32,764 nt of DNA from an uncultured Oscillospiraceae bacterium (GTDB lineage: Bacteria > Bacillota > Clostridia > Oscillospirales > Oscillospiraceae): contig CALXFT010000024.1 in NCBI GenBank assembly GCA_944387635.1, forward strand, positions 1 to 32,764. Reading direction: 5' to 3'. Made by a program: the position numbers and the translations under genes. Within the stretch, counting starts at the first letter, position 1, and each line of letters begins with the position of its first letter. Below, piece after piece: positions 7,472 through 16,334 of this stretch. Under the pieces are notes generated by a model. It made no database searches and was not told where the DNA came from. It was given only the letters and a program-made list of their open reading frames with translations.

Positions 7472-8296
7472 ATGAGAAAGAGAATCTCTTACCGCCTCTG
7501 CCTGCTGCTGTGCGCCGCCGTGCTGCTGTTTGCCCAGGTCCCGGCGGAGGCGGCGGAGTCCGCCGTACCCTATATCCAGCAGATGATCCAGTATTACCGG
7601 TACTACCAGGAGGAGGCCGGGGATCAGATTCAGGTCCTGCTGGACTACATAACGTATCTGGACCCGGAGAAAGGGGACCTCTGGGAGACCATCATGGAAC
7701 ACTGGTCCTACTACAACAGCCAAATGGAGCCGTCCTACGACGTTCTGCCCGACGGCCTGCCGGAGGACGAAACCCTGTGCATCGCGGTTCTGGGCTACGC
7801 CCTGAACAGCGACGGGTCCATGCAGCCGGAGCTTGTCGACCGGCTGGAGGTGGCGCTGGCTTCGGCGGAGAAATATCCCGACGCCTATATCGCCGTCACC
7901 GGCGGCGGCACCGCCGCCAACGCGGACGTCACGGAGGCGGAGGCCATGGCCGACTGGCTGATCCACCGGGGCGTCAGCCGGGACCGGCTGATTCTGGAGA
8001 CCCGGTCCCTCAGCACCACCTACAACGCGGTGAACACCTACGCCGAGCTGGTTCGGTCCTATCCTGAGGTTGAAAGCATTGCGGTAATCAGCAGCGACTA
8101 CCATGTGGCCTGGGGCTGCCTGATGTTCCAGGCCGTCTGTGACTACACCCAGGTCTACGGGAAAACCGTGATCCCCGTGGCAGCCTGCGCGGCGAACCGG
8201 ACGGAGACGGACATGGACACCATGTACTATCAGGTCAAGGGCCTCTGCGACATCACCGGAATCCCCTTCCCCACAGGAGAGAAGCCTGCCCTGTAG
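7472..8296 (+). CDS. Secreted or anchored YdcF/DUF218 (ElyC/SanA-like) protein
   Basis: A 274-residue protein with an N-terminal signal sequence (positive MRKR, hydrophobic core 9-22, AEA-A cleavage-like site near 27). After an acidic helical lead of about 80 residues comes the DUF218 domain. It has CIAVLGYAL, IAVTGGG, a T-E-A-E-A-M-A-DWLIHRGV segment, ILETRSLSTTYNAVNTY and IAVISSDYHVAW, the conserved order of the family. DUF218 members such as SanA and ElyC affect envelope integrity in other bacteria; the biochemical activity is unclear. The ribosome site AAAGGAG is 14 bases from ATG, longer than usual, but no better start is in frame. It is a single-gene unit with its own promoter and ends before the bidirectional hairpin at 8534. 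Confidence 0.88.
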   Translation: MRKRISYRLCLLLCAAVLLFAQVPAEAAESAVPYIQQMIQYYRYYQEEAGDQIQVLLDYITYLDPEKGDLWETIMEHWSYYNSQMEPSYDVLPDGLPEDETLCIAVLGYALNSDGSMQPELVDRLEVALASAEKYPDAYIAVTGGGTAANADVTEAEAMADWLIHRGVSRDRLILETRSLSTTYNAVNTYAELVRSYPEVESIAVISSDYHVAWGCLMFQAVCDYTQVYGKTVIPVAACAANRTETDMDTMYYQVKGLCDITGIPFPTGEKPAL

Positions 8297-8320
8297 CCCC
8301 TTAGCGTATTTCCGTTTACG

Positions 8321-8431
8321 CTGTCATTCACTCCCGCGACTGCGCTTCGCTTACCCCAAAGGGAGAGCCAAGGGCCTGGCTGTGGTCGAAACAGGGTGCA
8401 TAAAGCGGACAAGTTCTGAAGCGCTTTGCTG
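8321..8431. repeat. Mosaic intergenic repeat, copy C (modules m2 and m1, reverse orientation)
   Basis: Positions 8321-8349 match module m2 of copy A (25/29). Positions 8365-8431 match module m1 of copy B over about 65 bases, sharing GAGCCAAGG, GGCTGTG, TCGAAACA, TGCATAA and CGYTTTGCTG-like blocks. Copy D carries the first half of m1. The gap 8297-8580 has no gene: it holds this repeat and the terminator. Confidence 0.8.
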
Positions 8432-8533
8432 CGTAGCAGACGATATGCATAAAATTGTGTACAGGATAATTCTGGGAGCGTTTAGGTTCGCCAGGAAAGC
8501 AGCGCCCCGTCCAATGCGTCAACCAAAAAAAGA

Positions 8534-8558
8534 ATCGCGCCGGAATCTCCGGCGCGAT
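8534..8558. terminator. Bidirectional rho-independent terminator
   Basis: An 11-bp perfect stem (8534-8544 with 8548-8558) with an ATC loop. It has A-rich sequence before it and a seven-T run after it (CGTTTTTTT), so T-runs occur on both strands. It serves the minus-strand permease operon (stop 8581) and probably the plus-strand DUF218 gene. Confidence 0.92.
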
Positions 8559-8580
8559 CTCGTTTTTTTGGGGAAAACCG

Positions 8581-9612
8581 TCAGCGGCTGCCTTTGTCGT
8601 AGGGGATGCCCTCGGCTTTGGGAGCCCGGGACTTCTTGGAGGTGAAGGCCAGAACCACCAGGGTGACCAGGTAGGGAAGCATCCGGTACAGGTGGGAGCT
8701 GATGCCCAGCTCCGCAAGCAAATACACGCCGTCGCCGTTGATATCGATGGTGGAATACGCGGCGGCAATGCACTTGAACAGACCAAACAGCAGGCTGGCC
8801 GCGGCAATGTTGCCGGGCTTCCAGTTGCCGAAGATCATGACCGCCAGGGCCAGGAAGCCGAAGCCCGCTACGTCGCCGTTGGCGGTGCAGTTGGCGGTGG
8901 TCAGGGCGTATACGAAGCCGCCCATGCCCGCCAGAGCGCCGGAAATGGTGGTGCCGGCGTAGCGCATCTTGTAGACGTTGATGCCCAGAGAGGCGGCAGC
9001 CTGGGGATTTTCACCGCAGGCCCGGAGCCGCAGGCCGAACCGGGTCTTATACAGGATCACCGACAGAATGATAAACAGCAAGATGCACAGGTAGGTGGCC
9101 AGGTACACCTTCACCAGGAAGGTCTCGCCGAAGAAGCCAAGGTCGGTCTTTCGGTCAATGCCCAAGGTGGACTTTTTGATCATGAACCAGGAGGCGGCGT
9201 CGCCGGTTTCCATCATCAGGGTGTTCTGGTTGGCCAGAACCCGCACCAGGAACAGCACCAGGGCAGGGGCCATCAGGTTTAGGGCGGTTCCGCCGATGGT
9301 CTGATCGGCTTTCAGGTTGATGGAGGCGAAGGAAAGCAGCAGAGAGAACAGGGCGCCCATAATGGCGCTGACCACCATGGCCAGTACCTCCAGCCCCTGC
9401 AGGACCAGCCAGTCGCCGTTGCTTGCCGCTTCCAGGAACACATCAAAGGACTGCATGCTTCTGACGAAGAGGACGCCGATAAAGGCACCGAAGATCATAA
9501 TGCCTTCCAGGGCCAGGTTAATGATGCCGCTGCGTTCGGCAAACACGCCGGCCAGGGCAACAATCATCAGGGGAACCGCGTAGAGCATGGTTTGCTGAAT
9601 CAGAAATGTCAT
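8581..9612 (-). CDS. nupQ: Nucleoside ABC transporter permease (NupQ-type)
   Basis: A 343-residue polytopic protein of the BPD_transp_2 family (about nine hydrophobic segments). Typical landmarks are MLYAVPLMIVALAGVFAERSG near the N-terminus, INLALEGIMIFGAF, GENPQAAASLGINVYKMRY as the cytoplasmic coupling region, and GDVAGFGFLALAVMIFGNWKP. These match the second permease of BMP-type nucleoside importers rather than sugar-only permeases. It overlaps the preceding permease by ATGA, showing translational coupling. It would form a heterodimeric channel with the adjacent permease, driven by the double-domain ATPase and fed by the BMP lipoprotein. The substrate inference leans on family and on the neighbouring nucleoside-catabolic genes. 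Confidence 0.9.
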   Translation of the reverse strand: MTFLIQQTMLYAVPLMIVALAGVFAERSGIINLALEGIMIFGAFIGVLFVRSMQSFDVFLEAASNGDWLVLQGLEVLAMVVSAIMGALFSLLLSFASINLKADQTIGGTALNLMAPALVLFLVRVLANQNTLMMETGDAASWFMIKKSTLGIDRKTDLGFFGETFLVKVYLATYLCILLFIILSVILYKTRFGLRLRACGENPQAAASLGINVYKMRYAGTTISGALAGMGGFVYALTTANCTANGDVAGFGFLALAVMIFGNWKPGNIAAASLLFGLFKCIAAAYSTIDINGDGVYLLAELGISSHLYRMLPYLVTLVVLAFTSKKSRAPKAEGIPYDKGSR

Positions 9613-10820
9613 GCCTGCTCCCCTCCTTTCTGGGTTTCGTCGTTGGGTTTCTGGGGCTGTGCTTTGGAAGCCTTGCTCTTACCGGTCAGCCACATCTGGA
9701 TCACCAGGGAGAAGGCGCTGAGGTAGACGATCACCGCGATGATCACATCGGTGATATACTCGTTGTAGGCGGTAAATCCCGTGAGGTTCTGGCCTACAAT
9801 GTCCAGCATGGCCATGAAAATTCCGGTGAAGACCACGCCGATGGGGTTATTGGCCGCCAGCAGGGCCACGGGGATGCCGTTAAAGCCTGCGGCGGGGAGG
9901 GTCTGGTAGGTGGACCAGAAGAATTCGGTATTGCCGGAGAGCCAATACAGGGCCGCGCCGCCGCCGGCCAGGGAACCGGCAATGGCCATGGACAAAACGA
10001 TGCTGCCCTTGTCGTTGATGCCGGCGTACCGGGCGGCATGGCGATTGGCGCCGCAGGCTTTCAGCTGGTAGCCCAGAATGGTCTTATTCATAATCACATA
10101 GACCAGCAGCGCAATGATCACGGCGATGAGGATGCCGCCGTTGACCTGGGAGTTGGGGAAGAGAATGTCCAGGCCCAGATTCGGAGTCTGGACGCCGTTG
10201 AAGCTGGTCTTATAAATATAGCCGGTTTTGGTGCTTTCCACCACGTTTTTGAAATTGCTGACATCAAAGGCCCAGGTGACGATGTTGGCGGCCAGCCAGT
10301 TGGTCATGATACAGGCAAGAACTTCGTTGATGTTCAGGAAGGCCTTGAGCATACCGGGAACCGCACCCCACAGGGCGCCGGCCAGCATGCCGCCCAGGAA
10401 GGCGATGACCCAGATCAGGCCGGCGGGAACCACATCAGAGGGGATGCCCAGAGCCAGCATCAGGGTAGCCATAGTACCCATCAGGTACTGACCCGGAGCG
10501 CCGATGTTGAACAGTCCGGTTTTAAAGGCCACGGCAACGGAAAGACCGGTCATAATCACCGGGGTGGCCCGAAAGAGCATATTGCCCCAGGCGGTGCTGT
10601 TGAAGCCCCAGGTCAGGCTGCCTGCCGCGTCCCGGCCTGTGGCGAACAGACCGCCGAAGATCAGGCGGACGCCGTCCCACACACCGGCAGGTCCGATGCT
10701 GTCTTTGGAAAAGCCTACGATGGTCACCACAATGGCGCCTACCATCAGGCCGATGAAAATGGAGATCAGGGAAGCCAGCAGCTTCCGGGTTCCGTCTTTG
10801 CTCAGCAGGGAGTCTTTCAT
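9609..10820 (-). CDS. nupP: Nucleoside ABC transporter permease (NupP-type)
   Basis: A 403-residue BPD_transp_2 permease. It opens with a positively charged lead (KDGTRKLLAS) and a first span near 15-35. A long loop contains GVWDGVRLIFGGLFATGRDA, then NIGAPGQYLMGTMATL and KACGANRHAARYAGI (coupling region). A charged tail KSKASKAQPQKPNDETQKG follows the last span. The length and order match the larger of the two permeases in nucleoside (YufP/NupP-like) importers. It overlaps both neighbours by 4 bases, within nupO-nupP-nupQ. Confidence 0.9.
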   Translation of the reverse strand: MKDSLLSKDGTRKLLASLISIFIGLMVGAIVVTIVGFSKDSIGPAGVWDGVRLIFGGLFATGRDAAGSLTWGFNSTAWGNMLFRATPVIMTGLSVAVAFKTGLFNIGAPGQYLMGTMATLMLALGIPSDVVPAGLIWVIAFLGGMLAGALWGAVPGMLKAFLNINEVLACIMTNWLAANIVTWAFDVSNFKNVVESTKTGYIYKTSFNGVQTPNLGLDILFPNSQVNGGILIAVIIALLVYVIMNKTILGYQLKACGANRHAARYAGINDKGSIVLSMAIAGSLAGGGAALYWLSGNTEFFWSTYQTLPAAGFNGIPVALLAANNPIGVVFTGIFMAMLDIVGQNLTGFTAYNEYITDVIIAVIVYLSAFSLVIQMWLTGKSKASKAQPQKPNDETQKGGEQA

Positions 10821-12361
10821 GCTCTGGCGCCTCCTTCCGTATTTCTCTTGGCTCCGGCCATATACAGGCCCAGCTCCTGGGGGGTTGTGGATTTGGGGTC
10901 CAGCTCACCGACAATCTCGCCTTCGTACATGACCAGAATCCGGTCGGATACGCTCATCACTTCCTCCAGCTCCAGAGAGACCAGAAGTACCGCCTTGCCA
11001 GCGTCCCGCTGGGCAACCAATTGCTTATGGATATACTCGATGGCGCCCACGTCCAGGCCCCGGGTGGGCTGAACGGCGATGAGCAGCGGGTTCTCCCGGT
11101 CCAGCTCCCGGCCAACAATGGCCTTCTGCTGGTTGCCGCCGGACATGCTCCGGGCAACGGTCACCGGCCCCTGGCCGCTTCGGACGTCATACTGGTCAAT
11201 GATCTTGTTGGCGTACTCCCGGACGGCGTCCCGCTTGATAAAGCCCCGGCTCTGGAACCGCTTGTCCCGGAAGGACTGCAGAACAATGTTATTTTCCAGG
11301 GTGTCGTCCAGTACCAGACCGTGCTTGTGCCGGTCCTCCGGAATGTGGCTCAGGCCCGCCTGGTTGCGCTTGTGGACGCTGTATTTGGTGATGTCCTGGC
11401 CGCAGAGGGTGATGCTGCCGCCGGAGACCTTTTCCAGGCCGGTCAGGCCATAGACCAGCTCCGTCTGACCGTTGCCGTCGATACCGGCTATGCAGACAAT
11501 CTCTCCGGCCCGGGCCTGGAAGGAGACATTATGCACGGCATTTTTCTTGCTGGATTTGGAGTGGACGGTAAGTCCCTTCACATCCAGAATCACCTCGCCG
11601 GGGTGGGCCGGGCCTTTTTCCACTTCCAGCTGTACCGGGCGGCCTACCATCATGTTGGACAGCTCCTGCTTGCTGGTGTCCTTGATATCCACGGTACCTA
11701 CGCATTTGCCCTTCCGAAGCACGGTGCACCGGTCCGCCACGGCCATGATCTCGTTGAGCTTGTGGGTGATAAAGAGGATGGACTTGCCTTCCTTGGAAAA
11801 GCCCCGCATGATCTCCATGAGCTCGTCAATCTCCTGGGGGGTCAGCACCGCGGTAGGCTCGTCGAAAATCAGCACCTCGTTGTCCCGGTAGAGCATCTTC
11901 AGAATCTCGGTACGCTGCTGCATGCCTACGGTGATATCCTCTACCTTGGCGTCCAGGTCTACATGGAGCTTATACTTTTCCGACAGCTCCTGGACCTTTT
12001 TCCGGGCCACGGACTTTTGCAGAAAGCCCAGCTTGGTGTCCTCGGCGCCGAGGATGATGTTGTCAAGGACGGTGAATACGTCCACCAGCTTAAAGTGCTG
12101 GTGCACCATGCCGATGTGCAGGGCGGTGGCGTCGTTGGGGTCGTTGACTTTGACCTCCTGGCCGTTTTTCTTGATTATGCCCGCTTCCGGCTGGTAAAGG
12201 CCGAAGAGGACCGACATCAGAGTGGATTTTCCCGCGCCGTTTTCCCCCAGCAGGGCGTGGATCTCTCCTCGCCGAAGCTGGAGGGTGATATTGTCATTGG
12301 CGACAATTCCAGGGAATTCTTTTCTGATATTGAGCATTTCAATAATGTAATCTGGTTCCAT
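10817..12361 (-). CDS. nupO: Nucleoside ABC transporter ATP-binding protein, two NBDs (NupO-type)
   Basis: A tandem-domain ATPase of about 514 residues. The first domain has GENGAGKST, the first signature region (VGMQQRTEILKML) and VLIFDEPTAVLTPQEI. The second has AGIDGNGQTELVYGL in place of a classical Walker A, SGGNQQKAIVGREL and LLIAVQPTRGLDVGAI. The degenerate second site is normal for this class. The frame is open further upstream to 12514, but the start chosen is the ATG at 12361 (MEPDYIIEMLNIRKEFPG), which has a GGAGGGAGGG ribosome site; the upstream extension crosses the promoter and terminator. It energises the NupPQ channel. Confidence 0.92.
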   Translation of the reverse strand: MEPDYIIEMLNIRKEFPGIVANDNITLQLRRGEIHALLGENGAGKSTLMSVLFGLYQPEAGIIKKNGQEVKVNDPNDATALHIGMVHQHFKLVDVFTVLDNIILGAEDTKLGFLQKSVARKKVQELSEKYKLHVDLDAKVEDITVGMQQRTEILKMLYRDNEVLIFDEPTAVLTPQEIDELMEIMRGFSKEGKSILFITHKLNEIMAVADRCTVLRKGKCVGTVDIKDTSKQELSNMMVGRPVQLEVEKGPAHPGEVILDVKGLTVHSKSSKKNAVHNVSFQARAGEIVCIAGIDGNGQTELVYGLTGLEKVSGGSITLCGQDITKYSVHKRNQAGLSHIPEDRHKHGLVLDDTLENNIVLQSFRDKRFQSRGFIKRDAVREYANKIIDQYDVRSGQGPVTVARSMSGGNQQKAIVGRELDRENPLLIAVQPTRGLDVGAIEYIHKQLVAQRDAGKAVLLVSLELEEVMSVSDRILVMYEGEIVGELDPKSTTPQELGLYMAGAKRNTEGGARA

Positions 12362-12404
12362 ATTGAATCTGCCCTCCCTCCATATCACAAATTTTGCATA
12401 TATT

Positions 12405-12433
12405 ATTATAGTATACCCAGAAAAGAAAAGCAA
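12405..12433 (-). promoter_or_regulatory. Promoter of nupOPQ
   Basis: Minus strand: TTGCTT (12428-12433), 17-base spacer, TATAAT (12405-12410). It is placed after the terminator of the BMP gene, so the transporter core has its own start as well as possible read-through. Confidence 0.75.
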
Positions 12434-12487
12434 GGAAAACCTCTTTTCCAGCAGGAGGAAAATTGGAATTATCAGGAAATGGAAAAA

Positions 12488-12512
12488 GGGCCTCCCGAAA
12501 ACCGGGAGGCCC
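12488..12512 (-). terminator. Terminator after the BMP lipoprotein gene
   Basis: A 9-bp perfect GC-rich stem (12488-12496 with 12504-12512) followed on the minus strand by CTTTTTCC. It is 15 bases beyond the BMP stop and separates the binding protein from nupOPQ. Confidence 0.9.
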
Positions 12513-12526
12513 ATATGAAAGAATGC

Positions 12527-13741
12527 TTACTGGATCACGTTCACAGTGGCGTTGGCAGTGCTCTCGGGGAACTCCACCAGCTCGGAGGAGATTTCCACAT
12601 TGCCGGCAACGATGTCGGCGTACAGAGCCTCGTACTCAGCAACGGTCCAGTTCTCCAGAGACCAGGTTTCGGTGGGCAGGCAGACAGCGTTGTCGGCAGC
12701 GCCCAGAGAGGTGGCCAGGCCGCCGATGTCGGCCCACTCGCCGTTGTAGTGCTTGGTGATGGCCCAAACGGTGGCATCAGCCAGGCCCTTCATGGCGGAG
12801 GTGATAACAGCGGGGGAATCGCCGGACTGGTCGACGTCAACGCCAACCACCTTGCCGTCCTCAGCGGAAGCGGCGGAGGCAACGGACTGGAACATGGAGC
12901 CGCCGCAGGCGAAGATCACTTCAGTGCCGTTGGCATACCAGCCGGTGGCCATGGTCTGCAGCTCGGGAGAGGCGGAGAAGGAGGAGCCGTACAGCCAGGA
13001 GTAGTTCACCTCGACCTGCACGCCCTTGACGGCGGCAGCGGCCTCAGCGCCCTGGACAAAGCCGTAGCCGAAACGCTGGCAGGCGGGATTGGTGCCGCCG
13101 CCACCGCCGGTGAAGCCCAGCTTGGTGTAGCCTTCCATAACGGTGGCGTAGCCGGCCAGGTAGCCGGACTGCTCTTCCTGGAAGGCGATGCCGGCCACGT
13201 TATCCAGGCCGAGAGGATAGCCGTCGATGAAGACGAAGTTAACGTTGGGGTACTCGGCGGCAGCGGCCTTCAGAGCGCCTTCCTGCATGAAGCCCGCGGC
13301 GACAACCACTTCGGCGCCGTTCTCGCAGGCCAGCTTCATGGCGTCGATCCGGTCTTCGTCGGTAGCCTGATCGCCGTTGGCGGGCTGATAGTACTTGTAG
13401 GACTTGCCGTTGGCGGCGGCATACAGCTTCACGCCGTCATAGGTGCCCTGGTTGAAGGACTTGTCCTTCAGCTGGCCTACGTCGGTGATGAAGGCCACCT
13501 GGTACTTGCCGTCGGCAGAGGTCATCTCGTCGGCGATGTCGTCGGGGTCCACGGCAGCGGCCACGGTCTCGGTGGCCTCGGTCTCAGCGGCATCGGTCTC
13601 GGCAGGAGCTGCGGTGGTTTCCGCGGCGGTCTGGCCGGCAGTCTCGGTGGGGGCAGCGGTGGTTTCATCGCTGGAGCCGCCGCAGGCAGCCAGAGACAGC
13701 ATCATGGACAGAGCCAGCAGCATAGCCAGAATCTTCTTCAT
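12527..13741 (-). CDS. nupN: BMP-family nucleoside-binding lipoprotein
   Basis: About 404 residues. A lipoprotein signal MKKILAMLLALSMMLSLAAC has its lipobox cysteine at 20. A Ser/Thr/Glu/Ala-rich linker of about 50 residues follows (DETTAAPTETAGQ and repeats of TAAET, ETEAT), then the Bmp/PnrA-like periplasmic-fold domain: VAFITDVGQLKDKSFNQGTYDG, EVVVAAGFMQEGAL, FVFIDGYPLG, AGIAFQEEQSGYLAG, and GVDVDQSGDSPAVITSAMKG near the C-terminus. These motifs mark the nucleoside-binding group. Two ATGs are possible (13750 and 13741); 13741 has better spacing to GGAGG and directly gives the signal peptide. It has its own promoter and terminator, which would allow excess binding protein over the permease complex. 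Confidence 0.92.
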   Translation of the reverse strand: MKKILAMLLALSMMLSLAACGGSSDETTAAPTETAGQTAAETTAAPAETDAAETEATETVAAAVDPDDIADEMTSADGKYQVAFITDVGQLKDKSFNQGTYDGVKLYAAANGKSYKYYQPANGDQATDEDRIDAMKLACENGAEVVVAAGFMQEGALKAAAAEYPNVNFVFIDGYPLGLDNVAGIAFQEEQSGYLAGYATVMEGYTKLGFTGGGGGTNPACQRFGYGFVQGAEAAAAVKGVQVEVNYSWLYGSSFSASPELQTMATGWYANGTEVIFACGGSMFQSVASAASAEDGKVVGVDVDQSGDSPAVITSAMKGLADATVWAITKHYNGEWADIGGLATSLGAADNAVCLPTETWSLENWTVAEYEALYADIVAGNVEISSELVEFPESTANATVNVIQ

Positions 13742-13793
13742 GATTTTCATTCCTCCAAATTGAATTTCTTTTGGTATGTCGTATACCACGGAT

Positions 13794-13822
13794 ATTATCG
13801 CACATTGCGTGAAAAAAATCAA
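13794..13822 (-). promoter_or_regulatory. Promoter of the BMP lipoprotein gene
   Basis: Minus strand: TTGATT (13817-13822), 17-base spacer, GATAAT (13794-13799). A short palindrome, GGTAT-5-ATACC (13773-13787), lies between the -10 and the ribosome site and might be an operator. A weak hairpin (13808-13815/13827-13834) overlaps the -35. Confidence 0.6.
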
Positions 13823-13853
13823 CATGTTTTCACGGTTGTGTCCGATATTTTTC

Positions 13854-14273
13854 TCATTCTCCGGTCATATGCTCCCCGGAGGAGAAGCCCAGAGGCAGAA
13901 GCTGCTCCAGGGTCCGCTTCTCGTAGCCCGTGGGGTGGACCAGGTAAATGGGGAAGTCCTTCCCGCAGAACTCCGCCATGACCTGGCGGCAGACTCCGCA
14001 GGGAGGGAACAGGCCAGTGATGTGTCCGTCCTTGCCGCCGCAGACGGCGATGGCGGAAAAGTCCCGGTGGCCGTCGTAGACCGCCTTGAAGAAGGCGGTG
14101 CGCTCGGCGCAGACCGTGGGGCTGTAGGCGGCGTTTTCAATGTTGCAGCCCTGGTAGACCGTGCCGTCGGCGCACAGCAGGGCGGCCCCAACCCGGTAGC
14201 CGGAGTAGGGGACGTAGGCGTGGTTCATGGCCTCCTTGGCCAGCTCCACAAGTTTTTCCGGTGTCATGGTCAT
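13854..14273 (-). CDS. cdd: Cytidine deaminase
   Basis: A 139-residue homotetramer-class cytidine deaminase, of typical length. It converts cytidine/deoxycytidine to uridine/deoxyuridine plus ammonia in the cytoplasm. Zinc-site motifs are visible: CNIENAAY, TVCAERTAFF (Cys and catalytic Glu) and PPCGVCRQVM (two zinc Cys). The start MTMTPEKL has AGGAGGT about 8 bases ahead. It sits 24 bases after deoB and is the last gene of the tdk-deoC-deoD-deoB-cdd run. The product deoxyuridine would need a pyrimidine nucleoside phosphorylase, which is not in the window. Confidence 0.96.
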   Translation of the reverse strand: MTMTPEKLVELAKEAMNHAYVPYSGYRVGAALLCADGTVYQGCNIENAAYSPTVCAERTAFFKAVYDGHRDFSAIAVCGGKDGHITGLFPPCGVCRQVMAEFCGKDFPIYLVHPTGYEKRTLEQLLPLGFSSGEHMTGE

Positions 14274-14297
14274 GAATAAAACCTCCTGTTCGTGGGT

Positions 14298-15473
14298 TCA
14301 GGGCTTCCTCAGAATCTGACCGGCGAAGCTCCGGCCCGGAGTCCCCAGGGGGACGCGGAGCAGTTCGGCGGCGGTGGCGGCGATGTCGGCAAAGGTTCCC
14401 CGGGTGCCCAGGTTTCCGGGGCGGACCTTCTGCCCCAGGACCAGCAGGGGCACATACTCCCGGGTGTGGTCAGTGGTGGCGGCGTAGCCGGGGTCGCAGC
14501 CGTGGTCGGCGGTGATCATGACCACGTCCTCCGGCCCCAGGACCTTCAGAAACCCGCCCAGCCAGGCGTCGAACTCCGACAGGGCTCGGGCGTAGCCGGC
14601 GGCGTCCCGCCGGTGGCCGTATACCATGTCGAAGTCCACCAGGTTCACGAAGCACAGGCCCCGGAAGTCCCGGCGGGCGAAGTCCATGGTGTGGTCCATG
14701 CCGTCGGCGTTGCTCTTGTTGTAGACGTATTCCGTCAGACCCCTTCCGGCGAAGATGTCGTGGATCTTGCCCACGCCGATGGAGGCCAGGCCCGCCTCCT
14801 TCACGGCGTCGGGCAGGAGCCCCGCGGGAGGCTCCAGAGAGAAGTCGTGACGGTTGGCCGTGCGGGTAAAGCCGGTCTCCGGGCTGCCCACAAAGGGACG
14901 GGCGATGACCCGGCCTACGCCGTGCCTGCCCTGCAGGATGGCCCGGGCCTTCCGGCAGGCCTCGTAGAGTTCCTCCAGAGGAATCTTCTCCTGGTGGGCG
15001 GCCACCTGGAACACGGAGTCGGCGGAGGTGTAGACGATCCACTTGCCGGTTTTCAGGTGCTCGGCGCCGTAGTCCCGGATCACCTCGGTGCCGGAATAGG
15101 GCTTGTTGCACAGGCAGCCCCGGCCCGTGGCGGCTTCGAAGGCCTCCAGAACCTCCCCGGGGAAGCCCTGGGGGTAGGTGGGCAGGGGGTCCGGGGAGAT
15201 GTGGCCGGCGATTTCCCAGTGGCCGATGGTGGTGTCCTTGCCCATGGAGGCCTCGGCCAGCCGGGCGAAGGCTCCGGCGGGGGCGTCGGCCTTGGGCAGG
15301 CAGTCCACGCCGTCGAGATTGCCCAGGCCGGCGGCGATCATATTGGGAACGCGCAGCTGCCCCGTGGCGGCGCAGGAGCGCAAGGTGTTGACATTGACGT
15401 CTCCGAAGGACGGTCCGTCGGGCATCTGGCCGATGCCGAAGGAGTCCAGGACGATGAGAAATACGCGATTCAC
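14298..15473 (-). CDS. deoB: Phosphopentomutase
   Basis: A 391-residue alkaline-phosphatase-superfamily mutase that interconverts (deoxy)ribose-1-phosphate and -5-phosphate. Motifs are VFLIVLDSFGIGQMPD (metal Asp), DTTIGHWEIAG (phosphorylated Thr region), IGVGKIHDIFAGRG, DFDMVYGHRRD, and MITADHGCDP...TTDHTREYVPLL (metal ligands). The frame extends upstream to 15698, but the GTG at 15473 is preceded by AGGAGGT with 7-base spacing and begins the conserved N-terminus exactly. It links deoD upstream (deoxyribose-1-P) to deoC (deoxyribose-5-P cleavage). Confidence 0.96.
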   Translation of the reverse strand: MNRVFLIVLDSFGIGQMPDGPSFGDVNVNTLRSCAATGQLRVPNMIAAGLGNLDGVDCLPKADAPAGAFARLAEASMGKDTTIGHWEIAGHISPDPLPTYPQGFPGEVLEAFEAATGRGCLCNKPYSGTEVIRDYGAEHLKTGKWIVYTSADSVFQVAAHQEKIPLEELYEACRKARAILQGRHGVGRVIARPFVGSPETGFTRTANRHDFSLEPPAGLLPDAVKEAGLASIGVGKIHDIFAGRGLTEYVYNKSNADGMDHTMDFARRDFRGLCFVNLVDFDMVYGHRRDAAGYARALSEFDAWLGGFLKVLGPEDVVMITADHGCDPGYAATTDHTREYVPLLVLGQKVRPGNLGTRGTFADIAATAAELLRVPLGTPGRSFAGQILRKP

Positions 15474-15513
15474 GAGAGAGACCTCCTGATTTTTAAAGAA
15501 TAAAGGGCGAAAA

Positions 15514-15550
15514 GCTCCGGGGAACGTCCTTTCGGGCCATTCTCCGGAGC
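15514..15550 (-). terminator. Hairpin between deoD and deoB, possible attenuator
   Basis: GCTCCGG/CCGGAGC arms (15514-15520 and 15544-15550) enclose a loop with further pairing. On the minus strand the stem is followed by TTTT then CGCC. It fills most of the 98-base gap, the only sizeable gap in the operon. It may be a partial terminator or an mRNA-processing boundary. Confidence 0.5.
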
Positions 15551-15571
15551 CGGTTCTTTGCCAATGGCCCG

Positions 15572-16318
15572 TTACCTGTTCTCCATGGCCGCGGCCACGT
15601 CCAGGGCCACCTCCATCATGGTGGTGAAGGAGTTTTGCCGCTGCTCGGAGGTGGTCTCCTCGCCGGTGAGCACGTGGTCGGAAATGGTGCAGATGCACAG
15701 GCCCCGCTTGCCGTACCGGGCGGCGTTCATATACAGGGCGGCGGCCTCCATTTCCAGGGCCAGAACGCCCATTTTCTTCAGGCCGTAGACGCTGTCCAGG
15801 CCCTCGGGGACTCCAATGTGATCGCCGTAGAACACGTCGGAGGAGTTGATGTTGCCCACATGGTACACGGCCCCCCGGGCCTCGGCGGCCTTGACGGCCT
15901 CGCTGAGCAGCTCCCAGGAGGCGATGGGGGCGAAGGTGCCGGGCAGGTGGAACTGGCTGGCGAAGTTGGAGTCGGTGCAGGCGCCCTGGCCGATGACCAG
16001 GTCGTACAGGTGCACATGCTCCTGGATGGAGCCGGCGGAGCCGACCCGGATGATGTTCTCCACGCCGTAGCCGTTGAACAGCTCGTGGGAGTAGATGCCG
16101 ATGGCGGGCATGCCCATGCCCGAGGCCATGACGGAGACCTTCACGCCCTTATAGAAGCCGGTGTAGCCGTGGACGCCCCGGACGTTGTTCACCAGGACCG
16201 GGTTTTCCAGGAAGGTCTCGGCAATGAACTTCGAGCGCAGGGGGTCGCCGGGCATGAGGACGGTCTTGCCGAAATCGCCGGGCTTGGCGCTGATATGGGG
16301 AGTGGGGGTAGTGAGCAT
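15572..16318 (-). CDS. deoD: Purine-nucleoside phosphorylase, DeoD type
   Basis: A 248-residue hexameric-type PNP that splits purine (deoxy)ribonucleosides with phosphate into base and (deoxy)ribose-1-phosphate. Seen motifs are [15 protein letters not shown] (phosphate/sugar site), [27 protein letters not shown] (usual form RVGSCGA or similar), [11 protein letters not shown] (purine and ribose binding) and [14 protein letters not shown] with the catalytic Asp. The start has AAGGAGG 8 bases ahead. It lies 16 bases after deoC. Confidence 0.96.
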   Translation of the reverse strand: MLTTPTPHISAKPGDFGKTVLMPGDPLRSKFIAETFLENPVLVNNVRGVHGYTGFYKGVKVSVMASGMGMPAIGIYSHELFNGYGVENIIRVGSAGSIQEHVHLYDLVIGQGACTDSNFASQFHLPGTFAPIASWELLSEAVKAAEARGAVYHVGNINSSDVFYGDHIGVPEGLDSVYGLKKMGVLALEMEAAALYMNAARYGKRGLCICTISDHVLTGEETTSEQRQNSFTTMMEVALDVAAAMENR

Positions 16319-16334
16319 GGTGGTTCCTCCTTTA

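Noticed and set aside
12362..12514. N-terminal extension of NupO to an upstream ATG
   Set aside because: It would translate the promoter and terminator region. The ATG at 12361 has a ribosome site and starts the conserved domain correctly.
13742..13853. Purine or other riboswitch ahead of the BMP gene
   Set aside because: The leader is short and shows only small palindromes; no aptamer-like conserved core was recognisable.
11021..13981. 986-codon plus-strand frame across nupO and the BMP gene
   Set aside because: It runs antisense over two clear genes, their promoters and a terminator; low-complexity G/V/H/L composition is typical of a shadow frame.
15474..15698. 75-residue N-terminal extension of DeoB
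   Set aside because: The extension overlaps deoD in another frame; the GTG at 15473 has an AGGAGGT site and gives the family-standard N-terminus.
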